Assembly: GCA_035405785.1 (NCBI GenBank)
Contig: DAONJS010000013.1
Coordinates: forward strand, 1 to 64,000
Length of the DNA stretch: 64,000 bases
Direction: 5' to 3'
DNA from: BPGX01 sp035405785
GTDB taxonomy: Bacteria > Bacteroidota > Bacteroidia > B-17B0 > Aurantibacillaceae
The stretch's first letter is position 1, and each line of letters opens with the position of its first letter. Below, one piece after another: positions 36,366 to 44,972 of the stretch. Below the pieces are notes generated by a model, which saw nothing but the letters and a program-made list of their open reading frames with translations, was not told the origin of the DNA and ran no database searches. The position numbers and the translations under genes are program-made.

Positions 36366-37772
36366 ATGGAAACAACAGCAAAAAACACAGAATTTAGAAT
36401 TGAAAGAGATACAATGGGTGAAGTAAAAGTACCTGCTAATGTTTATTGGGGTGCTCAAACTGAAAGATCAAGAAATAATTTTAGAATCGGACCAGAAGCA
36501 AGTATGCCCAAAGAAATTATTCATGCATTTGGTTATCTTAAAAAAGGTGCTGCATTGGCTAATTATGAATTAGGCGTATTATCAAAAGAAAAATGTGATT
36601 TGATATGTAAAGTTGCAGATGAAATTATTGAAGGAAAATTAGATGATCAATTTCCTCTGGTAATTTGGCAAACAGGATCTGGCACACAAAGTAATATGAA
36701 TGTGAATGAAGTTATTGCTAATAGAGCACATGTATTATCGGGTAGTAAATTAACTGACGAGAAAAAAGTTTTACATCCAAATGATGATGTGAATAAATCG
36801 CAATCATCTAATGATACATTCCCAACTGCAATGCACATTGCTACATACAAAATGGTTGTGGAAGTTACTATCCCAGGAATTGAAAAATTAAGAGATACAC
36901 TAAAATCAAAATCTGAAGCATTCAAAGATATTGTAAAAACAGGAAGAACACATTTAATGGATGCTACGCCACTTACTCTTGGACAAGAATTTAGTGGTTA
37001 TGTTCAACAGTTAAATATGGGATTAAGAGCAATTAAAAATGCTTTAGAAGCAGTAAGAGAATTAGCATTAGGTGGTACAGCAGTAGGAACAGGTTTAAAT
37101 GCTCCAAAAGGTTATGATGTTTTAGTAGCCAAAAAGATTGCAGAACTAACAGGTTATCCTTTTGTAACCGCTCCTAATAAATTTGAAGCACTTGCTGCCC
37201 ATGATGCAATGGTAGAAATGAGTGGTGCATTGAAAAGAGTGGCTGTTTCTTTAATGAAAATTGCTAATGATATTCGTTTATTGGCATCTGGTCCAAGATG
37301 TGGCATTGGTGAAATCATCATTCCAGATAATGAACCAGGATCATCTATTATGCCTGGAAAAGTAAATCCAACACAACCCGAAGCAATGACAATGGTTGCC
37401 GCACAAGTTATGGGAAATGATATGGCAGTGGCAGTTGGTGGAAGTAACGGACATTTTGAATTAAATGTATTTAAGCCAGTGATTGCTTACAATGTATTGA
37501 TGTCAGCAAGATTGATTGGCGATGTATGTGTTAGTTTTAATGATAAATGTGCAGTAGGTATTGAACCTAATTTGGTAAATATCAAAAAGCATTTGGATAA
37601 CTCTTTGATGTTAGTTACAGCATTAAATCCAAAAATTGGTTATGAAAATGCGGCTAAAATTGCTAAAAAAGCACACAAAGAAAATAAAACATTAAAAGAA
37701 GCCGCAATAGAATTGGGATTACTAACTGCCGAGCAATTTGATGAATGGGTAAGACCAGAAAAAATGGTGTAA
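36366..37772 (+). CDS. fumC: Fumarate hydratase class II
   Basis: This 468-residue enzyme hydrates fumarate to malate in the TCA cycle and needs no iron-sulfur cluster. Motifs are WGAQTERSRNNFRIG near 28, WQTGSGTQSNMNVNEVIANR near 100, GRTHLMDATPLTLGQEFSGY, and the fumarase/aspartase signature GSSIMPGKVN near 325. Length is standard. It is preceded by a MITE-like element rather than a clear consensus promoter. Confidence 0.96.
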   Translation: METTAKNTEFRIERDTMGEVKVPANVYWGAQTERSRNNFRIGPEASMPKEIIHAFGYLKKGAALANYELGVLSKEKCDLICKVADEIIEGKLDDQFPLVIWQTGSGTQSNMNVNEVIANRAHVLSGSKLTDEKKVLHPNDDVNKSQSSNDTFPTAMHIATYKMVVEVTIPGIEKLRDTLKSKSEAFKDIVKTGRTHLMDATPLTLGQEFSGYVQQLNMGLRAIKNALEAVRELALGGTAVGTGLNAPKGYDVLVAKKIAELTGYPFVTAPNKFEALAAHDAMVEMSGALKRVAVSLMKIANDIRLLASGPRCGIGEIIIPDNEPGSSIMPGKVNPTQPEAMTMVAAQVMGNDMAVAVGGSNGHFELNVFKPVIAYNVLMSARLIGDVCVSFNDKCAVGIEPNLVNIKKHLDNSLMLVTALNPKIGYENAAKIAKKAHKENKTLKEAAIELGLLTAEQFDEWVRPEKMV

Positions 37773-37844
37773 ATAATATTTCTTTTCTATTAATTTCCTT
37801 AAAATTTTACTGTAAGTAAAATTATTTTTGAATTAAAAGTTCAA

Positions 37845-37897
37845 TATGCCGACGCTCGAAGTCGGCATATTTTTTTGCATAGCAAAATCGTCAGCAT
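37845..37897. repeat. REP-like double hairpin (copy C, inverted)
   Basis: Hairpin 2 comes first (TATGCCGAC/GTCGGCATA, 37845-37869), then a weaker hairpin 1 (TTTTGC ATA GCAAAA, ending TCGTCAGCA). This is the opposite orientation to copies A and B. It lies 72 bp after fumC and could also act as a terminator, given the T run at about 37869-37876. Confidence 0.75.
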
Positions 37898-38220
37898 TTA
37901 ATGCTTAATGTTCAAGTTTAATCTGATTTGAGTTATAAGTGCTGACCAAATAAAGTAGTATTTATTTTTACAAACTTTCAAAAAAATCAAAAATTTACAT
38001 CAAATAAAAGTGATTAAATTTGTAACAAAAATATATTTAAAATATAAATTTGTGGTTGTTTTAATACCCTTGAAAATAAAATGAGTGAGGTATAATAAAA
38101 GAGAGTATAGATATGATTAAAAAATTTATTAAATACAAATATTGATAATTCAGAAAATAAAACTAAAACAAAAAATAAAACTAAAACAAATCAAACATAA
38201 AATAAATTCAATTAAATTAA
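37898..38220. other. AT-rich intergenic region, no gene seen
   Basis: About 320 bp of very AT-rich sequence with A-rich tandem words (AAAATAAAACTAAAAC near 38155-38190). No ORF or strong hairpin is visible. Confidence 0.5.
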
Positions 38221-38406
38221 ATGGGATTTATAGGAAGAATATTTTTAAGTTATATTGGAGCATGCATTAGATATTTAATTTCAAGAATAATATTTAAAAA
38301 TAATAAAAAATTTAGATACTTCTTATATGAAGATGAATATTTTAATAGATGGATTACAGCAATATTTTTTATTATCATATTTTTAATAGTGAAATTTTTA
38401 TTGTAA
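38221..38406 (+). CDS. Possible small membrane protein
   Basis: This 61-residue ORF has a basic N-terminal amphipathic part (RIFLSYIGACIRYLISRIIF), a charged middle (EDEYFNRW), and a C-terminal transmembrane helix ITAIFFIIIFLIVKFLL. An A-rich leader precedes the ATG. A hairpin overlaps the stop and could terminate it. There is no family match, and random ORFs of this size occur in AT-rich DNA, so the call is tentative. Confidence 0.35.
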   Translation: MGFIGRIFLSYIGACIRYLISRIIFKNNKKFRYFLYEDEYFNRWITAIFFIIIFLIVKFLL

Positions 38407-38420
38407 ATTTTCACTATTTT
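38385..38420 (+). terminator. Hairpin at the stop of the small membrane ORF
   Basis: AATAGTGAAATTT pairs with AAATTTTCACTATT around a TTATTGT loop, followed by TTTT. The stop TAA of the small ORF lies in the 3' part of the loop. It is AU-rich, so strength is moderate. Confidence 0.5.
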
Positions 38421-38591
38421 AGTATAGTTTGAATAGATACATTTCATTGAAATTTTATAAGGAAAATAATACGACAAGTATGCAATTATCATAATTAATT
38501 CAAACATTCAAATTATAAATGCAAAACTTCAAAACCACTGTTGTCCAAAATATCATCCGTAGACATTAAGCATCGGCAGTCAAAACTAAAA

Positions 38592-38661
38592 ACTTTTCAC
38601 TTTTCACTTTTCACTCTTCACTTTTCACTTTTCACTTTTCACTTTTCACTTTTCACTTTCA
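38592..38661. repeat. Heptanucleotide tandem repeat (CTTTTCA)n
   Basis: About ten near-perfect 7-bp units of CTTTTCA run from 38592 to 38661, with one variant unit near 38615 (ACTCTTC). The right end supplies the final codons and stop of the leftward EEP-family gene. Confidence 0.92.
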
Positions 38662-39802
38662 TAAAATATCCTCTAATAGGATAATGATCACTTAAATGTT
38701 TTGTTTCTGAAGAATTATCAACATTAAAATCAAGTGTGATAAAATGTTTTGAATGAAAAATATAATCAATTCTTAAGTATATTTTGTCGTGATAAGTAAA
38801 GCCAAAGCCATTACCTTTTTCTTTAAAAGCATCTGTGAATTGATGTTTAGAAAGTTGATACATTAAATACGAATTTGGAATATCATTGAAGTCGCCTATT
38901 ATTAAAACGGGATAAGGAGTATTACTTGCAATTTTTAATATATTTTCTGCTTGTTGTGTTTTGAGTTGGCTATTCAAATATAATTTTTGAATGATATTTA
39001 ATCCTTTTGCAGAAGTATCTAATGCTTGTATAAAATTTTCATCATCAGGTTTTTGATTCGGTTTCCACTTTTTTTTCTTAAACAAACTAAATGATTGTAA
39101 GTGCAGGTTGAAAACACGAATAGTATCATTATTGTAAATGATATCAGAATAGATGCAACCATTGTTTTTGGCATTATTGAAATAAATGACAGATTGTTTA
39201 ATAATAGGATATTTAGACATGGTGAGTAATCCCCAGTGGTCATTTTTTCTTAAAGTAACAAAGTATGCATAATGAAAATAATAATCAGGAAATAATTTTT
39301 TTAAATCTTGAAGGTTGTTGAAATCATTGCTATCTTCTGATGTATAAAATTCCTGAAAACACATTATATCTGCAGGATGAGTTTTTAAGTAATTAAAAAT
39401 TTTTTCTCGTGTTAGATAATTATTTTGCCAGTTATAGAGGTCAAAAAGTTTTACATTAAAAGACATTACTGATAATGCTTTTTGTGAAGTTATATTTTTT
39501 TCAGAAAAACTGATATTGTAATAATCTGATATTTGAGGAAAAAAATACAATTGTACTATAGTAGCAATGACTAATCTTTTGTATTGAAGTAAAAAAGCAA
39601 ATATTATTATCCATATTAAATTAAGAAATAACAAAACAGGAAACATTAATGAAATGATGGGTAATAATCTGAAACTATCAGGATGAAGGCGAGTAGAGTA
39701 GTAACTTATAAATAAAAGTAAAGCAGTAATGAAATAACTTAAATGAAAAATGTTTACAAACAATAAATAAACATATAAAAATATCTTTTTAATCAAATGC
39801 AT
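38639..39802 (-). CDS. Membrane-anchored endonuclease/exonuclease/phosphatase family protein
   Basis: This 387-residue protein has hydrophobic helices in the first about 95 residues (FITALLLFISYY; LLFLNLIWIIIFAFLL), giving a membrane-anchored enzyme. The EEP domain has SVMSFNVKLFDLYNW near 112, IMCFQEFYTSED (metal Glu), LIIGDFNDIPNS, RIDYIFHSKHF and LSDHYPIRGYF. Family members cleave phosphodiesters in nucleic acids, lipids or inositol phosphates; the substrate is unknown. The last codons, MKVKSEK then TGA, lie inside a heptamer repeat array. Confidence 0.88.
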   Translation of the reverse strand: MHLIKKIFLYVYLLFVNIFHLSYFITALLLFISYYSTRLHPDSFRLLPIISLMFPVLLFLNLIWIIIFAFLLQYKRLVIATIVQLYFFPQISDYYNISFSEKNITSQKALSVMSFNVKLFDLYNWQNNYLTREKIFNYLKTHPADIMCFQEFYTSEDSNDFNNLQDLKKLFPDYYFHYAYFVTLRKNDHWGLLTMSKYPIIKQSVIYFNNAKNNGCIYSDIIYNNDTIRVFNLHLQSFSLFKKKKWKPNQKPDDENFIQALDTSAKGLNIIQKLYLNSQLKTQQAENILKIASNTPYPVLIIGDFNDIPNSYLMYQLSKHQFTDAFKEKGNGFGFTYHDKIYLRIDYIFHSKHFITLDFNVDNSSETKHLSDHYPIRGYFMKVKSEK

Positions 39803-39826
39803 TGAAAATTTTGCGAGTGAAAATAA

Positions 39827-41746
39827 CTATTTTACTATGAGTTTTTTATTGATAACAGAATTTTTAGTAATTATTTGCACAAAATATAATCCACTATCAA
39901 AATCAGATAAATTGAGTTGATAATCTTTTTGAATTAATGGTGTAGATAAAATCTCTTGACCTAATGCATTGAAAATTTTAATTAAATAAGGTGATGAAAA
40001 AGAAGGTTTTAGGTATAAAATTTTATTGTTGTCAACAGGATTTGGATAAATGATAATTTCATTATCTTTTTCAGACAATTCATTTATACCAACTGCCCTT
40101 AAACTATCACCAAATACAGGGTGCATCATTAAAGAACCTTTTACTGATGACGGATTCCAATTTCCGGTGCTATTGTAAAATGTGTTGTTTGAACGATCAT
40201 AATTTACATCTAATCCTATTGTAACAGAATATTGTGAAGATGCAGGAAAACATTGAATCCCAAAGAAATAAGTTCCGGGTGAAAGCACGAGTGGAGAAGT
40301 GAGTTGGTATCTTGGTATTTTGTTGTAACCCCAATCTAAAAATTTTGGTTTCATTAAACTATCTCTGTAAATCAGATTTCCCGGTTGTCCTGCAATGTTT
40401 GACCATACACATATTCTGAATATATTTTGGGTGCTGATTTTGAAACTATTAACTGGAATGAAAAAAATATCCATTGCTCTCAAAGTATCTTGAACATTTA
40501 AAGTATATCTTTGTGCTACCTGTGTTCCATAAAATTTCAAGTAATATCCTAATTCTGCCTGTCCATCGTCATAAGCAAAATAATTAGTGAGCGGAGTACA
40601 TTGTATAATTGTATCGTTGTAATTCCAATCATCAGGTGCAGTGTTGATGAAATGTTTGGCATAAAACCTTGTAGAATCTGTTATACTGAATGTATAAGTA
40701 AAGTTGGGCTTTTGATGAACGGTTACAGTATTTACACCGGGTGCAACATTTGCACTTCCACCATTATAGTTATATAAAAAATTCCAGTTTTCATCGTAGA
40801 TATTAAATTGATAGTTCAAATTTTTGGTAGTATATTTATTTTGATTTTTGATGTAATTAGTAACTTGTGTTGCCATTTCAGATGGTAAAAAATGTTTATA
40901 TGGCATTGCAGAATAATTTTTGAGTAAAGGCGTGCTTAAATAGTAAAATGCTGCACCATCAATGATTGTATCAGTAGTGTAAAGATATTTATCTAATTTT
41001 ACATAATCTATATGCCAGTGGTCAACTGCCCCAACAGGTGTGGCTTTATTTCTAAATCTAAAACGAAATCCATCGTGAAAATAAGCGGTATCTGTAATAT
41101 AAATATGAACTTTTGTAAAAGTGCTGTCATTAACAGGAGAAATGTTACTTCCAGTAGTACTCCACACTACATTTTGCCATACTTGTTGCAATGGCTTGTA
41201 AAAATCTAATATCAAAGAATCATTACTTTCGGGATTATCACCATTACCCATTCTTTGATAATAAAAAACAAGTGCAATACTATCTGCTGGTGTATAATTT
41301 ACAATTCCATCTGTTTCTAAATTGATTGGTTGAGATGTAAGCGTATCAGCAGGGTCAGAAGCAGTGGCTACTGCATTGGGATTATAAGGAATACCTTTTT
41401 TATTTAATCCATCAAATGTGGCTACGCCAAAAGAAATGGGGTATTTAGCATAACCAAAATTAATATACACTGATGAATCAGCCCATTTATTGATGTCTGG
41501 ATAAGTTTGTTTGTATGCATAATAAAAATCATCAAAGAAAGGAAGATTTAAACTTGATGATGTATTTTTTTGAGTAGAAAAATTATTTTGAGAAAATTTT
41601 ATTTGAGGAGAAAAAGTGTAGTAATTGATGTTCTGAAATAAAGGTAAAGTAAATTCTTGAGATAAAAGATTTAATGTAATAAATAACAGAAATATAAAGG
41701 GAAATATTTTGTGAGCTTTATTTATGGTTTTATTGATAACAAACAT
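39827..41746 (-). CDS. Large T9SS type A cargo protein
   Basis: This 639-residue protein has a signal peptide ending FITLNLLSQ. The mature region holds LNLPFFDDFYYAYKQTYPD, a common N-terminal motif of Bacteroidota surface proteins, then jelly-roll-like beta regions (GDNPESNDSLILDFY; FRFRNKATPVG; HWHIDYVKLDKY). The sorting domain ends the protein: IIIYPNPVDNNKILYLKP, IFNALGQEILS, FDSGLYFVQIITK, KLIVK. No catalytic motif is seen. It lies 8 bp after the PASTA gene and 24 bp before the EEP gene, so the three are likely co-transcribed. Confidence 0.88.
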   Translation of the reverse strand: MFVINKTINKAHKIFPFIFLLFITLNLLSQEFTLPLFQNINYYTFSPQIKFSQNNFSTQKNTSSSLNLPFFDDFYYAYKQTYPDINKWADSSVYINFGYAKYPISFGVATFDGLNKKGIPYNPNAVATASDPADTLTSQPINLETDGIVNYTPADSIALVFYYQRMGNGDNPESNDSLILDFYKPLQQVWQNVVWSTTGSNISPVNDSTFTKVHIYITDTAYFHDGFRFRFRNKATPVGAVDHWHIDYVKLDKYLYTTDTIIDGAAFYYLSTPLLKNYSAMPYKHFLPSEMATQVTNYIKNQNKYTTKNLNYQFNIYDENWNFLYNYNGGSANVAPGVNTVTVHQKPNFTYTFSITDSTRFYAKHFINTAPDDWNYNDTIIQCTPLTNYFAYDDGQAELGYYLKFYGTQVAQRYTLNVQDTLRAMDIFFIPVNSFKISTQNIFRICVWSNIAGQPGNLIYRDSLMKPKFLDWGYNKIPRYQLTSPLVLSPGTYFFGIQCFPASSQYSVTIGLDVNYDRSNNTFYNSTGNWNPSSVKGSLMMHPVFGDSLRAVGINELSEKDNEIIIYPNPVDNNKILYLKPSFSSPYLIKIFNALGQEILSTPLIQKDYQLNLSDFDSGLYFVQIITKNSVINKKLIVK

Positions 41747-41754
41747 TATCCAAA

Positions 41755-42357
41755 TTAATTAAGTTTATCTAACGGATTTTCATCAGAATTTATTGTATCA
41801 TTTACCTGAGGTGAATTTATTGCACCTTTTGTGCCTACAACTATATCTATAACACTTCCTTTTTTAATATAAGTTCCTGGTTCTATGGGTTTGTTTTTAT
41901 ATAACTGATTAATTACGCATCCGTTACAATAAGAGGGTTCATAAATTATTTTGCCTAATTTTAAATCATAACTTGATAATATCATGGTGGCTTGTCTTTC
42001 ACTTAAATCAATTAATTTGGGCATTTGAACACTTGGTGGTAAATAAGTTGTAACGGTTAAATAAATTGTTCTATTCTCTTTGACATTCGTATTAGGGTCT
42101 GGATTTTGAGAAATAACAATACCGGGTTTTTCTTCAGGTTTATATATGCTATCAATAATCAAAAAGCGAAGTTTTTTTGAAGTAATTATTTTACTTGCTT
42201 CATTGATAGGTAATTTAATAACATCAGGCGTAGCAATATATTTATTGTGATTTGTATAGGTATCTAAGTAATATGAAATAAACCAAAGAAACAAAAATAC
42301 TGAAATTACAGCTCCAACAAAATGTAGAGCATATATTTTAATGACAGATGAATTCAT
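41755..42357 (-). CDS. PASTA domain-containing membrane protein
   Basis: This 200-residue protein has one N-terminal transmembrane helix (about 9-30, HFVGAVISVFLFLWFISYYL). Two PASTA-type repeats follow: TPDVIKLPINEASKII...VISQNPDPNTNV near 45-105 and QMPKLIDLSERQATMILSS...KKGSVIDIVVG near 113-185. PASTA repeats bind peptidoglycan or beta-lactam-like ligands in kinases and PBPs. Small stand-alone PASTA proteins like this are typical of Bacteroidota; the exact role is unknown. Confidence 0.9.
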   Translation of the reverse strand: MNSSVIKIYALHFVGAVISVFLFLWFISYYLDTYTNHNKYIATPDVIKLPINEASKIITSKKLRFLIIDSIYKPEEKPGIVISQNPDPNTNVKENRTIYLTVTTYLPPSVQMPKLIDLSERQATMILSSYDLKLGKIIYEPSYCNGCVINQLYKNKPIEPGTYIKKGSVIDIVVGTKGAINSPQVNDTINSDENPLDKLN

Positions 42358-42381
42358 TTGTGATTTTAAATTACAAAAAAA

Positions 42382-43020
42382 TCAGGATTTTCTTTTTTCA
42401 ATTTCCTGATGAATTTGAGCCGCTAATTCGTATTTTTCTTCATTAATGGCTTTTTGCAACAGTTCCTGTAATTCTTCTAAAGTTAAATTAGATAATGATT
42501 TCGCTACTTCTTCTGATTGTTTGGTGGAACTTGATGTTGCTTCTTCTTCATCTTCTTCTGATGAAGGTTGAATGGGTGTGATATTATCATTTTCATCAAC
42601 AGTATAGCCCGCTTCTTTAATTATAAATTCGTAGCAATAAATAGGTGCATCAAAACGAACAGCAATTGCAATGGCATCACTGGTGCGTGCGTCAATTTCA
42701 TGTTCTACTTCACCATTTGCATCGGTACAAATGAGTTTAGAATAAAAAACACCTTCTACTAAATTATAGATTAATACTTCTTTTACAGTAATGTGAAAAG
42801 CATCTGCAAAATTTTTAAATAAATCGTGAGATATGGGCCGTTGTATTTTTACTTTTTCTAAAGCAATGGCAATAGATTGTGCTTCAAATACACCAATTAC
42901 TACAGGCAATCTTCTGTTGCTGTTTACTTCTTCTAATAAGAGCAAATAATTATTACTGCCTGCTCCGCTTTGACCAGTTGAGATACCTACGATATTTAAT
43001 AATACTTTTTTTTGTTCCAT
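42382..43020 (-). CDS. Bifunctional nuclease (DUF151) domain plus UVR domain protein
   Basis: This 212-residue protein has the BFN domain at 1-135: LPVVIGVFEAQSIAIALEK, RPISHDLFKNFADAF, DARTSDAIAIAVRFDAPIY. An acidic linker (EEDEEEA) and a UVR-like C-terminal helix pair, ELLQKAINEEKYELAAQIH, follow. BFN proteins were named for RNase/DNase activity in plants, but bacterial roles are unclear. It directly follows etfB-etfA, an arrangement I associate with this phylum. Confidence 0.9.
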   Translation of the reverse strand: MEQKKVLLNIVGISTGQSGAGSNNYLLLLEEVNSNRRLPVVIGVFEAQSIAIALEKVKIQRPISHDLFKNFADAFHITVKEVLIYNLVEGVFYSKLICTDANGEVEHEIDARTSDAIAIAVRFDAPIYCYEFIIKEAGYTVDENDNITPIQPSSEEDEEEATSSSTKQSEEVAKSLSNLTLEELQELLQKAINEEKYELAAQIHQEIEKRKS

Positions 43021-43042
43021 GATAATAAAATCTATGAAAATT

Positions 43043-44029
43043 TTAATGTTGAGATGCTTTGAATTTTTTAATAGCTTCTGTTAATTTAGGAACAACTTCA
43101 AAAGCATCACCAACTATACCATAATCTGCAGATTTGAAAAATGGTGCATCTTTGTCGGTATTAATAACAACGATAGTTTTACTACCACTTACACCTGCTA
43201 AATGTTGAATAGCACCAGAAATACCAATAGCAATGTATAAGTTCGGACGAATTGCAAGACCGGTTTGCCCAACATGTTCGTGGTGTGGTCTCCAATGTGA
43301 ATCGGCAACAGGTCTTGAACAAGCAGTGGCAGCTCCAAGGGCTTTAGCAAGATCTTCTATGATATGCCAGTTTTCTGGACCTTTCAAACCTCTTCCTCCA
43401 CTTACTACTAACTCTGCTTCGGGCAATGGAATATTATCACCCGTTGTTGTTTTCTCAACAGATTTTACAATTACTCTCAATGGAATATCAGCACTTTCAG
43501 TAACATCATTTATTTGAGCAGTGTTTGTGGCATCAAATTGAACTGGAATTGAATTTGGTAATAAAGTAATTATTTTTTTATCACTATTAATTGAAAGAGT
43601 AGCGTATGCTTTGCCGGAAAAAACATTTTTCTTAAACTTGTAAGTATTACCATTGATTTCTAAAAGTGAAGTAACGCCTGCTACAATACCACAGTTTAAT
43701 AATCCTGAAAGATAAGCACCAATGGCTTTTCCATGAATATCAAAAGGGAGCACTATATCATTAGTGTTTTCAGATTCAGCATATTTTTTAATCAATTTTG
43801 CAACAGCAGAATAATCAGTAATATAGTTTAAATCGTTAGTGATATTAATAATTTTATTTGCACCTGCTTGTTGTGCATTTTGTTTTCCTTCGTCATTGGC
43901 TTTATATAATAACACTACAACATTGCTATTAGTTTTAGAAGCAATTTGTTTAGCAAAAACAATAGATTCTAATGAGGATTTTTTTAATGTTCCATTTTTT
44001 GATGCATCCGCAAAAACTAGTACTGACAT
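43043..44029 (-). CDS. etfA: Electron transfer flavoprotein alpha subunit
   Basis: This 328-residue protein has the N-terminal Rossmann-like domain (MSVLVFADASKNGTLKK) and the C-terminal FAD-binding domain: VVSGGRGLKGPENWHIIEDL near 210, HEHVGQTGLAIRPNLYIAIG, and SGAIQHLAGVSGSKTIVVIN. It carries electrons from acyl-CoA dehydrogenases toward the quinone pool with EtfB. It follows etfB by 51 bp on the same strand. Confidence 0.96.
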   Translation of the reverse strand: MSVLVFADASKNGTLKKSSLESIVFAKQIASKTNSNVVVLLYKANDEGKQNAQQAGANKIINITNDLNYITDYSAVAKLIKKYAESENTNDIVLPFDIHGKAIGAYLSGLLNCGIVAGVTSLLEINGNTYKFKKNVFSGKAYATLSINSDKKIITLLPNSIPVQFDATNTAQINDVTESADIPLRVIVKSVEKTTTGDNIPLPEAELVVSGGRGLKGPENWHIIEDLAKALGAATACSRPVADSHWRPHHEHVGQTGLAIRPNLYIAIGISGAIQHLAGVSGSKTIVVINTDKDAPFFKSADYGIVGDAFEVVPKLTEAIKKFKASQH

Positions 44030-44080
44030 AATTTTAATTTTTTAATTATTTAATATTAATGAATTTTATTGGTATAAAAT

Positions 44081-44824
44081 TTAAATAACTTTTGCTTCTG
44101 TGTGCAATAGTTGAACAAGTTCTTCAACATTATTAGGATCAATAAATTTGCAAGCAGATCTACCGGGTGCTAATTCAAATTTTTCATATTGAGTAGCAGT
44201 TTGATAAGAGTAAGGTGGAATAACATTTAAAGGTTTAGTACGAGCCGCCATAATACCTTTCATATTCGGAATTCTTTGCTCTGCCATACCTTTATTAGCA
44301 CTAATTACAACAGGCAAAGCACATTCAACCACTTCATATCCACCTTCTATATCTTGATTAGCAATGGCTTTATTATCTTTTATTTCTAACTTACTTGCGT
44401 TTGATATAAATGGATAATCAATTAAACCAGCTAAAATACCGGCGGCTACACCTCCATTGTAACTAATTGTTTCTTTTCCAAATAAAATTAAATCGTAAGG
44501 ATTTTGTTTGAGAAATTGAGCAATTTGTTGAGCCACCACAAATGCGTCTGTTGGGTCTAAATCAATTCTATAACTATCATCTGTACCAAGTGCTAATGCT
44601 TTGCGAATGGTTGGCTCTGTATCTTGAAGCCCAACATGAATAACAGAAACTTTTTCAGCAAGACCGGCTTCTTTAAGTTCTAATGCACGAACTAAAGCAT
44701 ACCATTCATCATAAGGATTGATGATGAATTGAACATTAGTAGGGTTGAATTTTGTACCATCTTCCGAGAAGGAAATTTTTGCAGTAGTATCAGGTACTTG
44801 AGAAATAGCAACAAGAATTTTCAT
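44081..44824 (-). CDS. etfB: Electron transfer flavoprotein beta subunit
   Basis: This 247-residue protein has MKILVAISQVPDTTAKI, FIINPYDEWYALVRALEL, LILFGKETISYNGGVAAG and the AMP/ETF-beta signature region around CALPVVISANKGMAEQR. It forms the ETF heterodimer with the EtfA encoded next. A Bacteroidota -7 element precedes it, so the operon etfB-etfA-BFN starts here. Confidence 0.96.
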   Translation of the reverse strand: MKILVAISQVPDTTAKISFSEDGTKFNPTNVQFIINPYDEWYALVRALELKEAGLAEKVSVIHVGLQDTEPTIRKALALGTDDSYRIDLDPTDAFVVAQQIAQFLKQNPYDLILFGKETISYNGGVAAGILAGLIDYPFISNASKLEIKDNKAIANQDIEGGYEVVECALPVVISANKGMAEQRIPNMKGIMAARTKPLNVIPPYSYQTATQYEKFELAPGRSACKFIDPNNVEELVQLLHTEAKVI

Positions 44825-44859
44825 AACTTAAAATTTAAAGAACTATTTTTTTTGAGGCA

Positions 44860-44867
44860 CAAAGATA
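44860..44867 (-). promoter_or_regulatory. Promoter of etfB-etfA
   Basis: The minus strand reads TATCTTTG (TAnnTTTG), 36 bp before the etfB ATG. Confidence 0.65.
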
Positions 44868-44913
44868 GTAAATAAATAAGTTTTAGTGCAAAAATTATAT
44901 GTATAACCAAAAT

Positions 44914-44946
44914 AAAAAAAGCCGCCCTAATAATGAGCGGCTTTTT
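44914..44946 (-). terminator. Terminator of the YCF48-type cargo gene
   Basis: The stem is AAAAAGCCGC/GCGGCTTTTT with a short loop. It lies 27 bp downstream of the gene ending at 44973 and upstream of the etf operon. Confidence 0.87.
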
Positions 44947-44972
44947 AATTAATATAGATTAAAGAATTGTAA

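Noticed and set aside
38530..38580. Fifth REP-like copy (TGTTGTCCAAAATATCATCCG...GCATCGGCAG)
   Set aside because: It is too degenerate to pair convincingly; at most a decayed remnant.
43233..43517. 94-residue plus-strand ORF inside etfA
   Set aside because: It lies antisense to a strongly conserved gene, with no support.
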